From Pseudomonas sp. RIT-PI-S (GTDB lineage Bacteria; Pseudomonadota; Gammaproteobacteria; Pseudomonadales; Pseudomonadaceae), in assembly GCF_025642975.1 (NCBI RefSeq), contig NZ_JANZKJ010000018.1:41491-105490 (forward strand): a stretch of 64,000 nt of DNA, in the 5' to 3' direction. Of this stretch, positions 1-9,900 are shown piece after piece. The position numbers and the translations under genes are program-made. Positions within the stretch are counted from its first letter, which is position 1. Each line of letters starts with the position of its first letter. The notes below the pieces were generated by a model that made no database searches, had not been told where the DNA came from, and worked only from the letters and a program-made list of their open reading frames with translations.

Positions 1-91
1 GCCACAGCAGTCTCGCCCTGCGCCGCAGCAATCCGCGCCGCAGCAGCCGCCAGCTGATTTCGACAGCTTTGATGATGATATTCCGTTCTGA
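1..91 (+). CDS. ssb: Single-stranded DNA-binding protein, C-terminal end (partial)
   Basis: Only the last 29 codons lie in the window, read from base 2 to the TGA at 89-91. The translation is a Gln/Pro-rich linker followed by the acidic tail DFDSFDDDIPF. This tail is the signature of bacterial SSB: it binds partner proteins of replication and repair, while the missing N-terminal OB fold binds single-stranded DNA. The gene begins before the window and is followed at once by a strong terminator. The call rests on the tail alone but that tail is very distinctive. Confidence 0.9.
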   Translation, partial: PQQSRPAPQQSAPQQPPADFDSFDDDIPF

Positions 92-121
92 GGTCCATCT
101 TGCAGGTTTGAAGTTTGACCG

Positions 122-152
122 AGCCCCCGCAATGCGGGGGCTTTGCGTTTTT
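122..152 (+). terminator. Rho-independent terminator after ssb
   Basis: A perfect 9-bp stem (122-130 with 134-142, AGCCCCCGC/GCGGGGGCT) with a 3-base loop, followed by a T-rich tail at 143-152. It lies about 30 bp after the ssb stop codon. Confidence 0.9.
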
Positions 153-468
153 ACAGCTGTTTAAAAGGGCTGGAATAATTCTTCTAATCAGGACGTAAGG
201 GGTGGCGTTACTTAATAAAGCCTTTGAAAGTTGTTTTGTGAAAATAAAGTTTCAACAAAGCTTATAAGAACTCACCACTCCTTATTGCCATTTTATACAT
301 CCGCATTCCTCTCCTGAGCTACAGTTCTCAGGCGCTTCTCGTCTGCACAGCCCGCAGATGTCGTCGGAGTGCATTGGAAAACAAACGCATAGACAATAAC
401 TTCAATGCAGGATGTTTTGCCTGACGCCGCTCTAACGCCTAACGCGTTGGGCGCGGCAAGCCAGGCCC
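153..468. other. AT-rich intergenic region upstream of the lipase gene
   Basis: About 315 bp without a credible gene, clearly richer in A+T at 160-300 than its surroundings. It must hold the promoter of the RTX lipase, but I see no convincing -35/-10 pair. Visible structures: a 6-bp hairpin at 313-332 (CCTGAG/CTCAGG), a 5-bp hairpin at 342-358, and a 16-bp imperfect palindrome at 437-452 centred on AACGCGTT, about 30 bp before the start codon, which could be an operator or part of a structured leader. Short ORFs here are not supported. Confidence 0.5.
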
Positions 469-480
469 AAGGAGAATGGA

Positions 481-2340
481 ATGGCAATTTTCGATTACAA
501 AGGGCAAGACGCCCGCGCGCTTATCTCAGATGCCTGGAACCTCGCCACCTACACCAGCGGTGTCGCAACCGTGGGCGCACTCTACAACATACCTGGGGCG
601 GTGCTGGGGGAGGGCAACGCCTTCTCTGTGCCTAAAGGCTGGCGTGAGATCAGCGCTACTGAGTTGAATGTTGATAAAACCCATCTGGACCTGACGGGAA
701 GCTTCACTGGCGGGGATGTCGCCGGGGCTCAGGCCAGGGTATTTGGGCAATATGACGCCAACGGGCAACTCACCAAGTTGGCGTTTTCCCCTGCCGGGAC
801 CAATTCGTTGGTTGACCTGGCCGGTTGGCCCGCGATGATCGACAACTCCTACATCCACGGCTTCGATTATCTGCTGGAAGCCATCAAAAGCTACGCCACT
901 GACCACCATTTGACCGGGAAGGACGTTTTGGTGACCGGCTATAGCCAGGGCGGTGCTGTAACCAACGGCATGTTCCTGGGCAAGGACACCCTGGCCGGCG
1001 GCTTCTTCAAAGACTCGGACTACTTCGGCATGGAGTCGCCCAAAGTCGGCAACGACAATGGCATCTTCAACTTCGGCTTCGAAAACGACATCGTGCACCG
1101 GCTTACGGGCGAACAAACCAACGTGGGCAGCGCGGTCATTGGTGCCCTGCATGGCACTGACACTAGCTACGCCTCCACCACGGACAACATCGTGTTGTTC
1201 GACACCCTTTATGCACAGTCCGCCTGGCCCTACGGTCCGTTCTCCATCGCCAATCTCACGGGCTGGGCGGCGCATATCGAAGGCCTGTTCATCAACCCGA
1301 TCCAAACCATCGGCCAGTCAACGTTCTACAACTACATCGAGCGCGACAGCACGATCGTCATCAGTAACCTGGACCCGATCAGCCGTGGAGTTACCTGGGT
1401 GAGCGATAAAGCCAGCGCCACGTCCAACCACTACGGCGCGCCTGCATTCCTGCTCGGCACCGCCAGCGGCGACAAGCTGCAAGACGGCAGCCACGATGAC
1501 TTCCTCGATGGGTTCGCCGGCGATGACAGCTTCAGGGTCAGCACCGGGACGGACATAGTCGCGGCCGGCACGGGCGACGACCAGGTCTTTCTCAAAGGTG
1601 CCGCTTCCAACTACGAAGCGGTCAGGCTTAGTGACGGCACCTTGTTCCTCAATGACACCACCGGGCAATACGGGCTGAAGGAACTGCATGGCGTAGAGCA
1701 CGTGGAGTTCGAAACGGCCCTGGCCACTGCCGCCGGCCAGTTGCCGCTGATCGGCGGCGTGCTCACCGGCGTAGGCCAATTGCTGACCCCGGCTTACACC
1801 GTGACCGACGGCAAGCTGGATTACGAAGGCTGGTTCGGCGCGGACAAGGCCTATGACAAAGCCCTTGAAGGCAGCGCATCGGGCGACACGTTGAACGGCA
1901 CCAAGGGCCGCGATCTGATCTTCGGCCAGGCAGGCAACGATCATCTGTACGGCGGCGCCGGCAATGACCTGCTGCACGGGGGCGACGGCAACGACACACT
2001 GCTGGGCGCCAGTGGCGACGACCAGCTGTATGGCGGCGCCGGTGCCGATTCCCTGGTGGGTGGCCAAGGGAACGATCTGCTCAGTGGCGGGGTGGGCAGC
2101 GACGTGTTCATTTTCGACCAGCCAGGCTTCGGCCACGATCGGATCACCGACTTCAACATTCATCAGAACGGTACGGACCTGCTGGTATTTTCCCGCTCCA
2201 CCTTCGCTTCCACGGACGCGGTGATCCACGCCGCCAGCCTGCAGGGTAGCGATACCGTAATCCAGGCCGGCGACAGCAGCGTCACCCTGGTCGGTTTCAA
2301 CCCTTCGCACCTGAGTGCGGACATGATCAGCCTGGTGTAA
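481..2340 (+). CDS. Secreted RTX lipase/esterase, family I.3 (polyurethanase-like)
   Basis: Protein of 619 aa, the size of the larger family I.3 lipases of Pseudomonas (PueA/PueB/LipA type). The lipase fold comes first: nucleophile motif GYSQG with Ser155, likely catalytic Asp203 (FENDIVHR) and His265 (GWAAHIEG). Nine-residue RTX calcium-binding repeats (GGxGxDxLx) follow at about 460-545, then a hydrophobic C-terminus (MISLV) expected to be the type I secretion signal. There is no Sec signal peptide, as usual for this family. The start has a good AAGGAG site six bases upstream. It should be exported by a TliDEF/AprDEF-type ABC exporter, which is not in this window. The nucleophile elbow is GYSQG where better-known members have GHSLG, so substrate preference may differ. 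Confidence 0.88.
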   Translation: MAIFDYKGQDARALISDAWNLATYTSGVATVGALYNIPGAVLGEGNAFSVPKGWREISATELNVDKTHLDLTGSFTGGDVAGAQARVFGQYDANGQLTKLAFSPAGTNSLVDLAGWPAMIDNSYIHGFDYLLEAIKSYATDHHLTGKDVLVTGYSQGGAVTNGMFLGKDTLAGGFFKDSDYFGMESPKVGNDNGIFNFGFENDIVHRLTGEQTNVGSAVIGALHGTDTSYASTTDNIVLFDTLYAQSAWPYGPFSIANLTGWAAHIEGLFINPIQTIGQSTFYNYIERDSTIVISNLDPISRGVTWVSDKASATSNHYGAPAFLLGTASGDKLQDGSHDDFLDGFAGDDSFRVSTGTDIVAAGTGDDQVFLKGAASNYEAVRLSDGTLFLNDTTGQYGLKELHGVEHVEFETALATAAGQLPLIGGVLTGVGQLLTPAYTVTDGKLDYEGWFGADKAYDKALEGSASGDTLNGTKGRDLIFGQAGNDHLYGGAGNDLLHGGDGNDTLLGASGDDQLYGGAGADSLVGGQGNDLLSGGVGSDVFIFDQPGFGHDRITDFNIHQNGTDLLVFSRSTFASTDAVIHAASLQGSDTVIQAGDSSVTLVGFNPSHLSADMISLV

Positions 2341-2352
2341 AAGCCGCCTGAC

Positions 2353-2384
2353 CAAAAACCGCTGACCGCCCGGCGTTCAGCGGT
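2353..2384 (-). terminator. Rho-independent terminator of the T6SS operon
   Basis: An 8-bp stem (2358-2365 with 2377-2384, ACCGCTGA/TCAGCGGT) around an 11-base loop. Read on the minus strand it is followed by TTTTT at 2357-2353, so it ends leftward transcription after tssA. It lies between two converging genes and may also slow transcripts from the lipase side. Confidence 0.75.
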
Positions 2385-2452
2385 GCCTGATTTACCGCTG
2401 GCCATCGCCTGGTCAGGTCGTATCGGCCTTCTGCTTCGCAAGGCGGTTAGCG

Positions 2453-3553
2453 TCAGCGCTTGGCTTCCTGAGTGCCCAGCAACTCGCGGATGTTATCTAC
2501 CACGCTGCTGTCTTTGATCACCTCGCTCAGCCAACCCTCGAGCGGCATGTTGCCCCACTTGATCGCGCGCTCGATCAGGTACGGCACCGGGCTGTGCGGT
2601 TCACTGTTCTTGAAAAATTGCGCCGCATTGGCCAGCAAGGTAAAGGCCTCTTCGCGGCTAGCGGGCGTAGTGCGCAGCGGAGCGGGCAGCGTGCCTTGGG
2701 CCGCCTGGACCGCCTGGGCCGGCGCTGTGTCGGCGCTTGAGGATATGGCGCTGTCGCGGTCGGCCGCAGGGGCAGGCGTTGAGGTCGGCTCCAAGCCGCG
2801 TTCGCGCAGCAAGCGTTCGACCAGAAGGCCGGTGCGAAGAAGGATGTCAGCCAGTGCGGCAAAACTGGGCGCCTCGTTGCCGAACAACGCGTCCACCACG
2901 CCTTGCAACCGTTCGCAGGCCTTCAGGCAGGCACTGACTTCTGCCGCCTTCTGGCGAAGGTAATCGGAGTCCGTCAGCACCACTGAGCGCTGGAAGGTCT
3001 CGGCGTTGATCTTGCCTTCGTCGAGGGCGGCCTGCATGGCCTTTGGGTTTTGCAATGCGAGGTTTTCCACATGGCGGGATTCCTCATAACGCAGCAAGCC
3101 GAAGTGTTGCCCTTGGGTAATGGGCAACTCACCCACGACCTCGGCCAGCGTAGTGTTCAGCCAGGCCAAGCGGGCCGTGCGCTCTTCGAGGCCGTCCTCG
3201 AGAGATGGAAACAGGCCGGGCCAAAAAAGCTCCAGCAACTGTTCTACAAGGGTCAGGCCGAAGGTGATGCCGGTGAATTGATGCTTGTGCGCCAGCCCTT
3301 CGCTGAGCCATGCGGCGAGCATCAGGTCCTTGCTTTGCCGGGCCAGGCCCTGGGCAGCCAGGGTAACGGTCAAGTCCCAGTCCGAGGCTTTCAGGTCGGT
3401 TTGCCAGTCGCCTTGGGTCAGGTAATGGAGGTCTGCTCGGCGGGCTTCCTTGATCTGGTCGAACAGGGTGGAAAAGCTCAGATCCTCGCCGGCTCCGCCC
3501 TCGATAGGCGCGGTCAATTCGGCCAGGGATAGGTCGTTGAGAAAGTCAGGCAT
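2453..3553 (-). CDS. tssA: T6SS protein TssA (ImpA N-terminal family)
   Basis: TssA primes and caps assembly of the T6SS tail (sheath and Hcp tube) near the baseplate in the cytoplasm. The 366-aa product starts with the ImpA_N region (about residues 8-130, including LWPGLFPS-like text at FWPGLFPSLEDG). A low-complexity Ala/Pro linker follows at roughly 255-295, then a conserved C-terminal helical block (SPVPYLIERAIKWGNMPL). The length fits the short TssA class. It is the last gene of the operon, separated from hcp by a 172-bp gap with a strong hairpin, so it may be made at a lower level than Hcp. Its own ribosome site is weak. Confidence 0.9.
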   Translation of the reverse strand: MPDFLNDLSLAELTAPIEGGAGEDLSFSTLFDQIKEARRADLHYLTQGDWQTDLKASDWDLTVTLAAQGLARQSKDLMLAAWLSEGLAHKHQFTGITFGLTLVEQLLELFWPGLFPSLEDGLEERTARLAWLNTTLAEVVGELPITQGQHFGLLRYEESRHVENLALQNPKAMQAALDEGKINAETFQRSVVLTDSDYLRQKAAEVSACLKACERLQGVVDALFGNEAPSFAALADILLRTGLLVERLLRERGLEPTSTPAPAADRDSAISSSADTAPAQAVQAAQGTLPAPLRTTPASREEAFTLLANAAQFFKNSEPHSPVPYLIERAIKWGNMPLEGWLSEVIKDSSVVDNIRELLGTQEAKR

Positions 3554-3579
3554 AACGTGCTCTGCTCAGTAATGAAGAA

Positions 3580-3608
3580 CACCGTGCCCTCAAGAAAAGG
3601 GCACGGTG
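3580..3608 (-). terminator. Intra-operon hairpin between hcp and tssA (attenuator or mRNA stabiliser)
   Basis: A perfect 10-bp stem (3580-3589 with 3599-3608, CACCGTGCCC/GGGCACGGTG) with a 9-base loop. On the minus strand it is followed by the T-rich TTCTTCATT. A second 6-bp GC stem lies at 3615-3636. Placed just after hcp, it probably ends a fraction of transcripts or protects the 3' end of hcp mRNA. The T tract is interrupted, so partial termination is the likelier reading. Confidence 0.6.
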
Positions 3609-3725
3609 CCGGTTGCGGGCTGCTGCTGCCGCCCGCGTTACACGGTGTACGGAACATGGCTGGGCGCGGTCAGCCGGTGTTCAGGCCTTTTGTTCCGCGC
3701 CCTCGCTCCGTACGCGCCGCAAGGC

Positions 3726-4244
3726 TTATGCAAAGACCTTGTTGGCGGTGCGGTCCCAGCCGCCGGTAACTTGGCCGCCACCTTGGCCATCGGTACGGCT
3801 TTGCTGGGTGTAGGTGGTTTTGATACGAGCGAAGTTGAAGCTGATTTCTTCGATCGGCAGGTCGCTGATGGCCTTGTCTTCGCCGGTCTGGTTGCCGCCC
3901 GCGATCGCCTTCACCGACGACACGATGACTTCTTCCATGTTGATGGTCAGGTAGGTCACCTTGTCGCCGCCCGCGCGGTTAACGTTCAGCTGCAGCTTGG
4001 CGATGTGAGTGCCTTTGCAGCACGCCTCAAACAGCTTGGCCGAGGCTTTGTCCACAGCCTTGCGAATGGTGAAGTCGCTCAGCGCAACGCGTTCGGAGGA
4101 CGCGCCACCGGTGGAGCTGGCAGTAGCCGAGGTGGCTTGGGTAGCGCCGTACTCATAACCGAGCACTTCGATCCATCCTTTGTGTTTTTCGTCCAGAACT
4201 TCCCCTGGGATGCCCTCGATTTGAATATAAGCGTCAAATGCCAT
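3726..4244 (-). CDS. hcp: T6SS inner-tube protein Hcp (TssD)
   Basis: Hcp forms the hexameric ring stack that is propelled out by T6SS contraction and carries small effectors. The 172-aa product has typical Hcp landmarks: a start reading MAFDAYIQIEGIPGE, the central HIAKLQLNVNRAGGDKVTYL region and a late ISFNFARIKTTYT strand. It is followed by a Gly-rich, Asp-Arg C-terminus. There is no extended C-terminal toxin domain. An excellent AAGGAG site (complement of 4254-4259) lies nine bases before the ATG, which suggests strong translation. It is flanked upstream by the IcmF-OmpA gene with a 157-bp gap, long enough for a separate promoter, and downstream by a hairpin. It is the only hcp in the cluster. 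Confidence 0.93.
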   Translation of the reverse strand: MAFDAYIQIEGIPGEVLDEKHKGWIEVLGYEYGATQATSATASSTGGASSERVALSDFTIRKAVDKASAKLFEACCKGTHIAKLQLNVNRAGGDKVTYLTINMEEVIVSSVKAIAGGNQTGEDKAISDLPIEEISFNFARIKTTYTQQSRTDGQGGGQVTGGWDRTANKVFA

Positions 4245-4401
4245 TTCTAACTTCTCCTTTTTTTCATTTAAAGGCGAGGGGCCTGTAACCGGCCGCCGCC
4301 TTCATTACGCCTTCTTGGGATCACCAAGAGAGGTTCGTTGCCGCGCCCTGGTCTTCTGTTCAGAAACACCCAAGCGCTGATTACTTGCCCTTGACGTGCG
4401 C

Positions 4402-6870
4402 TCAGTTGAGCGCGCGGACTTCAATTTCCACTCGCCGGTTAGGTTCCAGGCAGTCGATCAGCTGGGCCCTAGGCTGCTGCAGATCACACTGAACCAGCGG
4501 CTTCTCGCTGCCTTTGCCAATCGCCACCATCAGCTCGGCGGGCACGCCTTTGCCGGTCAGGTAGGTCTTGATGGTCTGTGCCCGCTGCCGGGAAACCTGC
4601 AAGTTGCCCTGGGGGTCGCCTAATTGGTCGGCATGCCCGGCGATGATGACTTTGCCGATGTTGGGGGTGTTGAGCAGCTTGCCGGCGATGGCGCTCAGCT
4701 GGTTCTGGCCCTCGGTTTTGAGGCTCTGGAAGTCGGCCCGGCCGAAGGCGAACAAGGTGTCCGATTCCAGCGTGATGGTCTCGATCGAGCGCAGCGACTG
4801 GCTCAATAAGCTGTCTATGTAATTGCGCGAGCTGGAGATCAAGAAAGCGTTGTCGACGATACGAGGCACATCCGTTTCGTGGATCTGCTCGCTGTAGAAG
4901 TCGATCTGTCGGCTGGCGAATTCGTAGTCCTGCCGCGCGTTCACGCTGCTCGCCACCTGGCGGGCAATCGCCGGGTACCAGTAGTCAGGCATCCTGGCTT
5001 TGAGAAACGCCGGGTCGGCCTGTTCGCGCTGGGCACGGGTGAGCATCACATAGGTGGCCAAGGTGGCCTTGCCGAAGTCAGCCACCGATTGGGCCCTGTT
5101 ATCGGCCGGCAGTGCCTTGGGTTCCACGCTGTCCAAGCTGGTAACTGGCTGCAGGCCCTTGGCGGTGCGCTGGTACACCTTGATGGTGGGCAGCAAGGCA
5201 AGGGAGCGGGTGAGGTTGTCGGCCGTGGGCCGCAGCATTACCTGCTCGAGCCTGGCGAAATAGCGCTCACGCAATAGCGGCTCCACGGCGTGCCCTTGGT
5301 ACAGCCCCATGCGCAGCGTGAGCGGCACGCCGCCGTCATGGTGCTGGGCATAGTAGTGCGCGCTCCAGAAGCGCAGGCGGTCGAGGGTTTGCCAAGAGGT
5401 GTACTGACCCTTGGTGGCGCTGTCCGCGGTGGCGGCATCCGCCAGCTCGGTACGGATCGCCAGAAGGCTTTGCGTGTTGTTCCACCATGCCCAGCCCCAT
5501 AGGCCGCACAACACCAGCGCGGCAAGGCTGGCGCCGCCGATCCTCGCTGCCTTGCGCCGTTGCGCCTGGCGGTTGCAGGTGTATAGGCCTACCAGGTGCT
5601 GGTCGGCAATGACCACCTTGCGCAACAGCCCACTGATGAACAACGGGCGAGGCTGGCCTGCGGCACTGCCCTGCGGTGGCTCGGTGGCCAGCGAGAAACG
5701 CTCGATGACTCCCTGCACATGCACGCCTGTTTCCGCGTGGTTACCGTCCAAGGCGCTGGTGAGATAGAAGCCACGCAGCAATTCCGCGCCCTGGTACGGG
5801 TTGGCTCGCAGCAGGGTGTCGACGAACCGCTGCAACCGAGGTTTGAGCGCTGACAGCTCCAGCGGCAGGCGGTAGAGGGCTGGATCTTGGCGAGTGGCCT
5901 GAATGTCCTGAAGCGCCAGCTTGTGCGCGGTCACTTGTTGCCAATAAGTGGCCAGCTCATCCATGGCCAGGCCGAAGCGCACGCTCCAGTCGGTGTGCTC
6001 ATAGCCCTTGTGGGAGAACGTCTTGCCCAGTGCCTCGTCACGGGCAGCAGTGCTCAGTTGCCCATAGAAGGAAGCGAAGCCCGGTATCAGGTCGCACTTG
6101 GTGAACACCAGGTACACCGGCAGGCGCGCCTTGAGCACCGTTTGGGTTTCCTGAAGGCGCTCGCGCAGGCGCTTGGCGATACGGGCCTGTTCGTCTCCGC
6201 TGCGGTGCAAGATGTCCTCGATGCTCACGGCAACGATCAAGCCATTGAGCGGTTGCCGGGGGCGCTCCTGGCGCAGCAGTTGGAGCAGGCCTCGCCATTT
6301 GCCGGCGGCTTGCGGATCTTCCATATAGCGCCCGGCGGTATCGAGCAACACCGCCTCGGCGCTCAATAGCCAGTCACAGCTGCGCGTGCCGGTGGCCGCT
6401 TGTACCGGGGCGCGTTCGACGTAAGGAAAGTTAAGCCCGGACTGCGCCAGCAGGGTGCTTTTGCCTGCGCCCGGCTCACCCATCACCAGGTACCAAGGCA
6501 AGGCATAGAGCGCATCCCGGGGGCTTGAGCCACCGGGTGCCGTGCTGTGCAGCCGGGTGACAGCCTGCCGTAGCCGCTCGCGCAGCTCGCTGATCTCCTC
6601 GCGGTCCGCAACACTGGCATTGAGCACCACTTGCTCGGCATCGCTATGCCGCAAGTGCTCCAGGCCAGGATGGCGAGACACGCCACGGTAAAGCAACAGC
6701 ACATACCCCGCCGATAGCAGCAGGAACACGCCGACTCCGCTGAGCAAGCTGTTGAGCGAGCCAAACCCCAGGGCACGCCCCAGCCCCCATACCGCGAAGG
6801 TGGTCAGGAAAAAAACCGCCCCTAACAGGTACGGCTGATAGCGCAAGCAGTAGTACTTGACCTTGTTCAT
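4402..6870 (-). CDS. Second IcmF/TssM-type protein fused to a C-terminal OmpA-like domain
   Basis: The 822-aa product begins with two membrane segments (about residues 13-30 and 42-61). An IcmF GTPase-like domain follows with Walker A GEPGAGKST at 131-139 and a later VFTKCDL motif. A third membrane segment lies near 440-460. The last 130 residues are an OmpA-type peptidoglycan-binding domain, with HADQLGDPQGN, a following SRQRA and a closing NRRVEIEV that carry the usual Asp and Arg ligands. It is shorter than, and separate from, the full TssM just upstream. TssL in this operon has no such domain, so I infer that this protein anchors the membrane complex to the cell wall. A short palindrome (4398-4413) covers the stop codon. 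The domain reading is firm; the role is inference. Confidence 0.8.
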   Translation of the reverse strand: MNKVKYYCLRYQPYLLGAVFFLTTFAVWGLGRALGFGSLNSLLSGVGVFLLLSAGYVLLLYRGVSRHPGLEHLRHSDAEQVVLNASVADREEISELRERLRQAVTRLHSTAPGGSSPRDALYALPWYLVMGEPGAGKSTLLAQSGLNFPYVERAPVQAATGTRSCDWLLSAEAVLLDTAGRYMEDPQAAGKWRGLLQLLRQERPRQPLNGLIVAVSIEDILHRSGDEQARIAKRLRERLQETQTVLKARLPVYLVFTKCDLIPGFASFYGQLSTAARDEALGKTFSHKGYEHTDWSVRFGLAMDELATYWQQVTAHKLALQDIQATRQDPALYRLPLELSALKPRLQRFVDTLLRANPYQGAELLRGFYLTSALDGNHAETGVHVQGVIERFSLATEPPQGSAAGQPRPLFISGLLRKVVIADQHLVGLYTCNRQAQRRKAARIGGASLAALVLCGLWGWAWWNNTQSLLAIRTELADAATADSATKGQYTSWQTLDRLRFWSAHYYAQHHDGGVPLTLRMGLYQGHAVEPLLRERYFARLEQVMLRPTADNLTRSLALLPTIKVYQRTAKGLQPVTSLDSVEPKALPADNRAQSVADFGKATLATYVMLTRAQREQADPAFLKARMPDYWYPAIARQVASSVNARQDYEFASRQIDFYSEQIHETDVPRIVDNAFLISSSRNYIDSLLSQSLRSIETITLESDTLFAFGRADFQSLKTEGQNQLSAIAGKLLNTPNIGKVIIAGHADQLGDPQGNLQVSRQRAQTIKTYLTGKGVPAELMVAIGKGSEKPLVQCDLQQPRAQLIDCLEPNRRVEIEVRALN

Positions 6871-6940
6871 ACAGGCGTCACATCCGGTGCGTCGGCGCAG
6901 CGGCCGAGCACCCCATCAAAAGTGCGGTCCATTTGTTGGC

Positions 6941-9900
6941 TCACTTGCTGGGCCCGTCCGCCTGGCTGAGCGCACCCAGCGCCTTGACGTTCGCCAGGTC
7001 AGTGAGCTTCACGCCGCCATAGTTGCGGACCGTGAGGCTCACTGGGCCATTCGCCGTGTTCCAGCTCAAACGCTGTTGAATGCCATCCAGGTCTTCTACG
7101 CGGGCGCTGTCGCTCATGCGCAGCAGGCCCCAGCGGCCCGGATAATCGAACACCGTAATGCGCTCGCCGGTCAGTGTGATCACATCCAGCCGTGCTCCGG
7201 GCGTGGTGGTGGTTCCCGGCCAGGAGAAGCGATTCCAGCTGGCCTTGCCGTTGCGGTAGTGCTGCACCTGGCCGTCCAGGGTGAAGAGGATGTCGGTGAA
7301 GTAGGCCGACGGCTGCAGCATGATTTCGAAGCCATTGTCACGGTCGGACAGGCTGGCGATGACCTGGCCCAAGGCGCTGGCCTTGTCGATGCTGGTGACC
7401 AGGTTCGGGTTCACCAGCGGCGCGGCCTTGCCACTGCCGGCGCCCAGGCCTTCGCCACCGGCCAGGTTGCCGATTTCGTTGCGTTTGAAGCTGGGCAACA
7501 GGCCGGCATCGGGGTCCACGAAGCGCTGCAGGTCCTTGACCGAGGCTTCGTTGTCGCTGCCGCTGGCAATCGGGTAGCGATGAGCGAGCACCTGGTCCCA
7601 TGGCTTGGCAATCTGCTGCGCCCAGGCTTTGCTGATCTGTTCTCCAGCGGGCGCGCGCAAGGTTTCCCAGGTGTAGCGGATCGGCAGGCTGAACAGGCCT
7701 TGCAAGGCGCTGGCCAGGCCGTCCTGGCTGGTGTCCACCGCGGCTTCCACGTAGTTGCGCACCGTGGTCACCTCAGAAGGCTGGCCTTCGAGCGTTTCGC
7801 TGATCAACTGCTTGCTGCTTTTACCTACATCCTGGGAGCGCTGGATGTTGTTCAGGCGCACCTTGAGCTTGCGCAGCGCAGCCAGGTAACGGTCCATCAC
7901 CGTGCTGTCGGCGCCTTCGGCGTTCTGCGCGGCGAACATCCGCGAGACCGACTCGAAGCGCTTGGCCAGGCTGCCGTCATCCACTGCCGGCAGTGGCGAT
8001 ATCGACAACTCCGGCGACGCTTCCTGCGCCTCGAAGATGCCGCTGACCTTGCTCCAGAACCCATCAGCGCGCTTGATCCCGGCGGGTTCGGGGCCGCGAG
8101 GGGCGGGCAGGTCCCACTGGGTGTTGTCGTTGACCGCCGCCAGCAGGTTTTTGACCGGGGCATTTTGCACGTCGCTGAGCAACGACAGCCGTTGAATGGC
8201 AGTGCTCATGTCATTGAAGGGGCGCACGGTGACGCTGTTGATCAGCGCATACCAGGCCGCGGCATAGTCGCGTTTGTAGCGGGCCATGAACTCGCGCACG
8301 AAGTTAGCCTTCTGCACCACGCTGTCACCGCCTTCGCCATCTAGCACCCAGTCGGTTTCGTTGCGCAGGTTGCCCGAGACCAGTTTGATCAGCTCAGGCT
8401 TCACGAAGGTTTCCCAGCCTTGGCGCGTGTAGATCGCCGGAACGACCTCGCCACCGGCCAACAACTGCCGGCCGGGCTGCGGCACCAGGTCGGCCATCCC
8501 CAGGGGTGGGAACTGCCGGCTGGCTTCCAGTTGCAGGCGCAGGTACTCACGATCCACCAGCGAGCTGGAAATCATAAAGTCCTTCAAGCGCTCGCGGGTT
8601 TCGCTGACCAGTTGCTCGTTACGCGGCAAGGCGGGGGCTTGGCCATTGCCCAGCAGCGCCAGATAGATAGGTGTGTTGGCGCGAATCGCTGCGTCGCTGA
8701 CAGGGCCGTGTTCGCTGGCCGTGCTGGCCCAGGCCGCCGGTAGCGTGGCGGCGACGAACTCGGCCTCCGGATGCGCCTGGGGTTGGGTCAGCACCAGGTA
8801 AAGCTTCAGCGCGTTATAGGCATCGATGACTGATGCCACTTGCTGTTCGTTAAGGCGCCCGAGCATGGCTTCGGACAACGACAGGCCGCCACTGGCCGGC
8901 TGCACAGCGTCGCCGCCGCTGGCCGGTTTGCGCAGGGCCGCCAACGTATCGCCGCGAGCCTGGCCAACACTGTTTTTCACCATCACGCCCAGGCGCGCGG
9001 TTGCATCGCTTGGGGTGCGTGCAAGGCTGCTGAATGAACTGGGCCGAGTGGCGCCTGCGGCGAATGCCCGCGCCGCTTGCCCGAGCACTTCCTGCCCCGG
9101 AAGCCGAGGCTGGGTGCGGGCCTTGGACGGAACAGGCGCAAAGCTGTCCCGGTTTTCCAGTGCGGTGGCGAAGTCATTGAACTGGCGCATTTGCATTTGC
9201 AGCTTCAGGGCAATCGGCTCCAATGCCTGGCTACGCAATTGGCGCAGGTAGGCCTGTTGCGTAGCCGGGTACAGGTCGTCGCCGCGATAAAGGCCAGCGC
9301 TGAGCCGCAGCGGAACGCCTTGCGCGCGGTAATGCTCCATCGTCGCCAACGGGGCCCGCAGCAGCTCCAAGCCTTGCCCGGAGGCCAGCCGTTGGTCGCG
9401 GTCTGGCGCCTGTTGCAGCTCAGTCAGTGGCTGGTGCAGTGCCGCCAGCCACTGCCGGTTGTTCTTGAACGCCAGGCCCTGCCAGCCGACCAACGCCAGC
9501 CCACCAAGCACGGCCGCGGCAATGACGGCCGGGCCCACTCCCCGAGCGCGGCCCGCCCGCCACTGATAAAGCGACAGGTCGCTGTCTGGGAAAATCACCC
9601 GGCGGAAGGTATCGGTGATGAAGTAACCGCGGTCGCCTGCTGCCCGGCCGCGGAGTTGCAGCGGCTCGCCCAGGTCATTCGCCGGTTGCAGCGCGAAGGC
9701 TTCGGCGATGCCGTCTTCGTACACGTGGCGCAGATGGTCGCCGGTCTGCAACGCACTGGTGAAATATAGCCCGCGCAGCAACAAGGGCATCCGCTGCGGG
9801 CGCCGCTGGGCGAAAGGCTCCAGTAGCTGTTCCAGCACCGCCGCCAATTCGGCGAAGTAGTTCGGGAAGCTCAACAGTGCGCTGTCCACATCCGAGCCCA

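Noticed and set aside
437..452. attC-like pattern (RYYYAAC next to GTTRRRY)
   Set aside because: The two halves are only two bases apart, whereas integron attC sites have tens of bases between them, and no integrase or cassette is present.
4402..6870. The IcmF-OmpA gene as a broken duplicate of tssM
   Set aside because: It has its own membrane helices, Walker A motif, an uninterrupted frame of 822 codons and a distinct C-terminal domain, so it is a separate functional gene.
6857..8344. 495-codon plus-strand open frame opposite tssM
   Set aside because: Antisense to tssM, which has a complete set of TssM features; the translation is compositionally biased.
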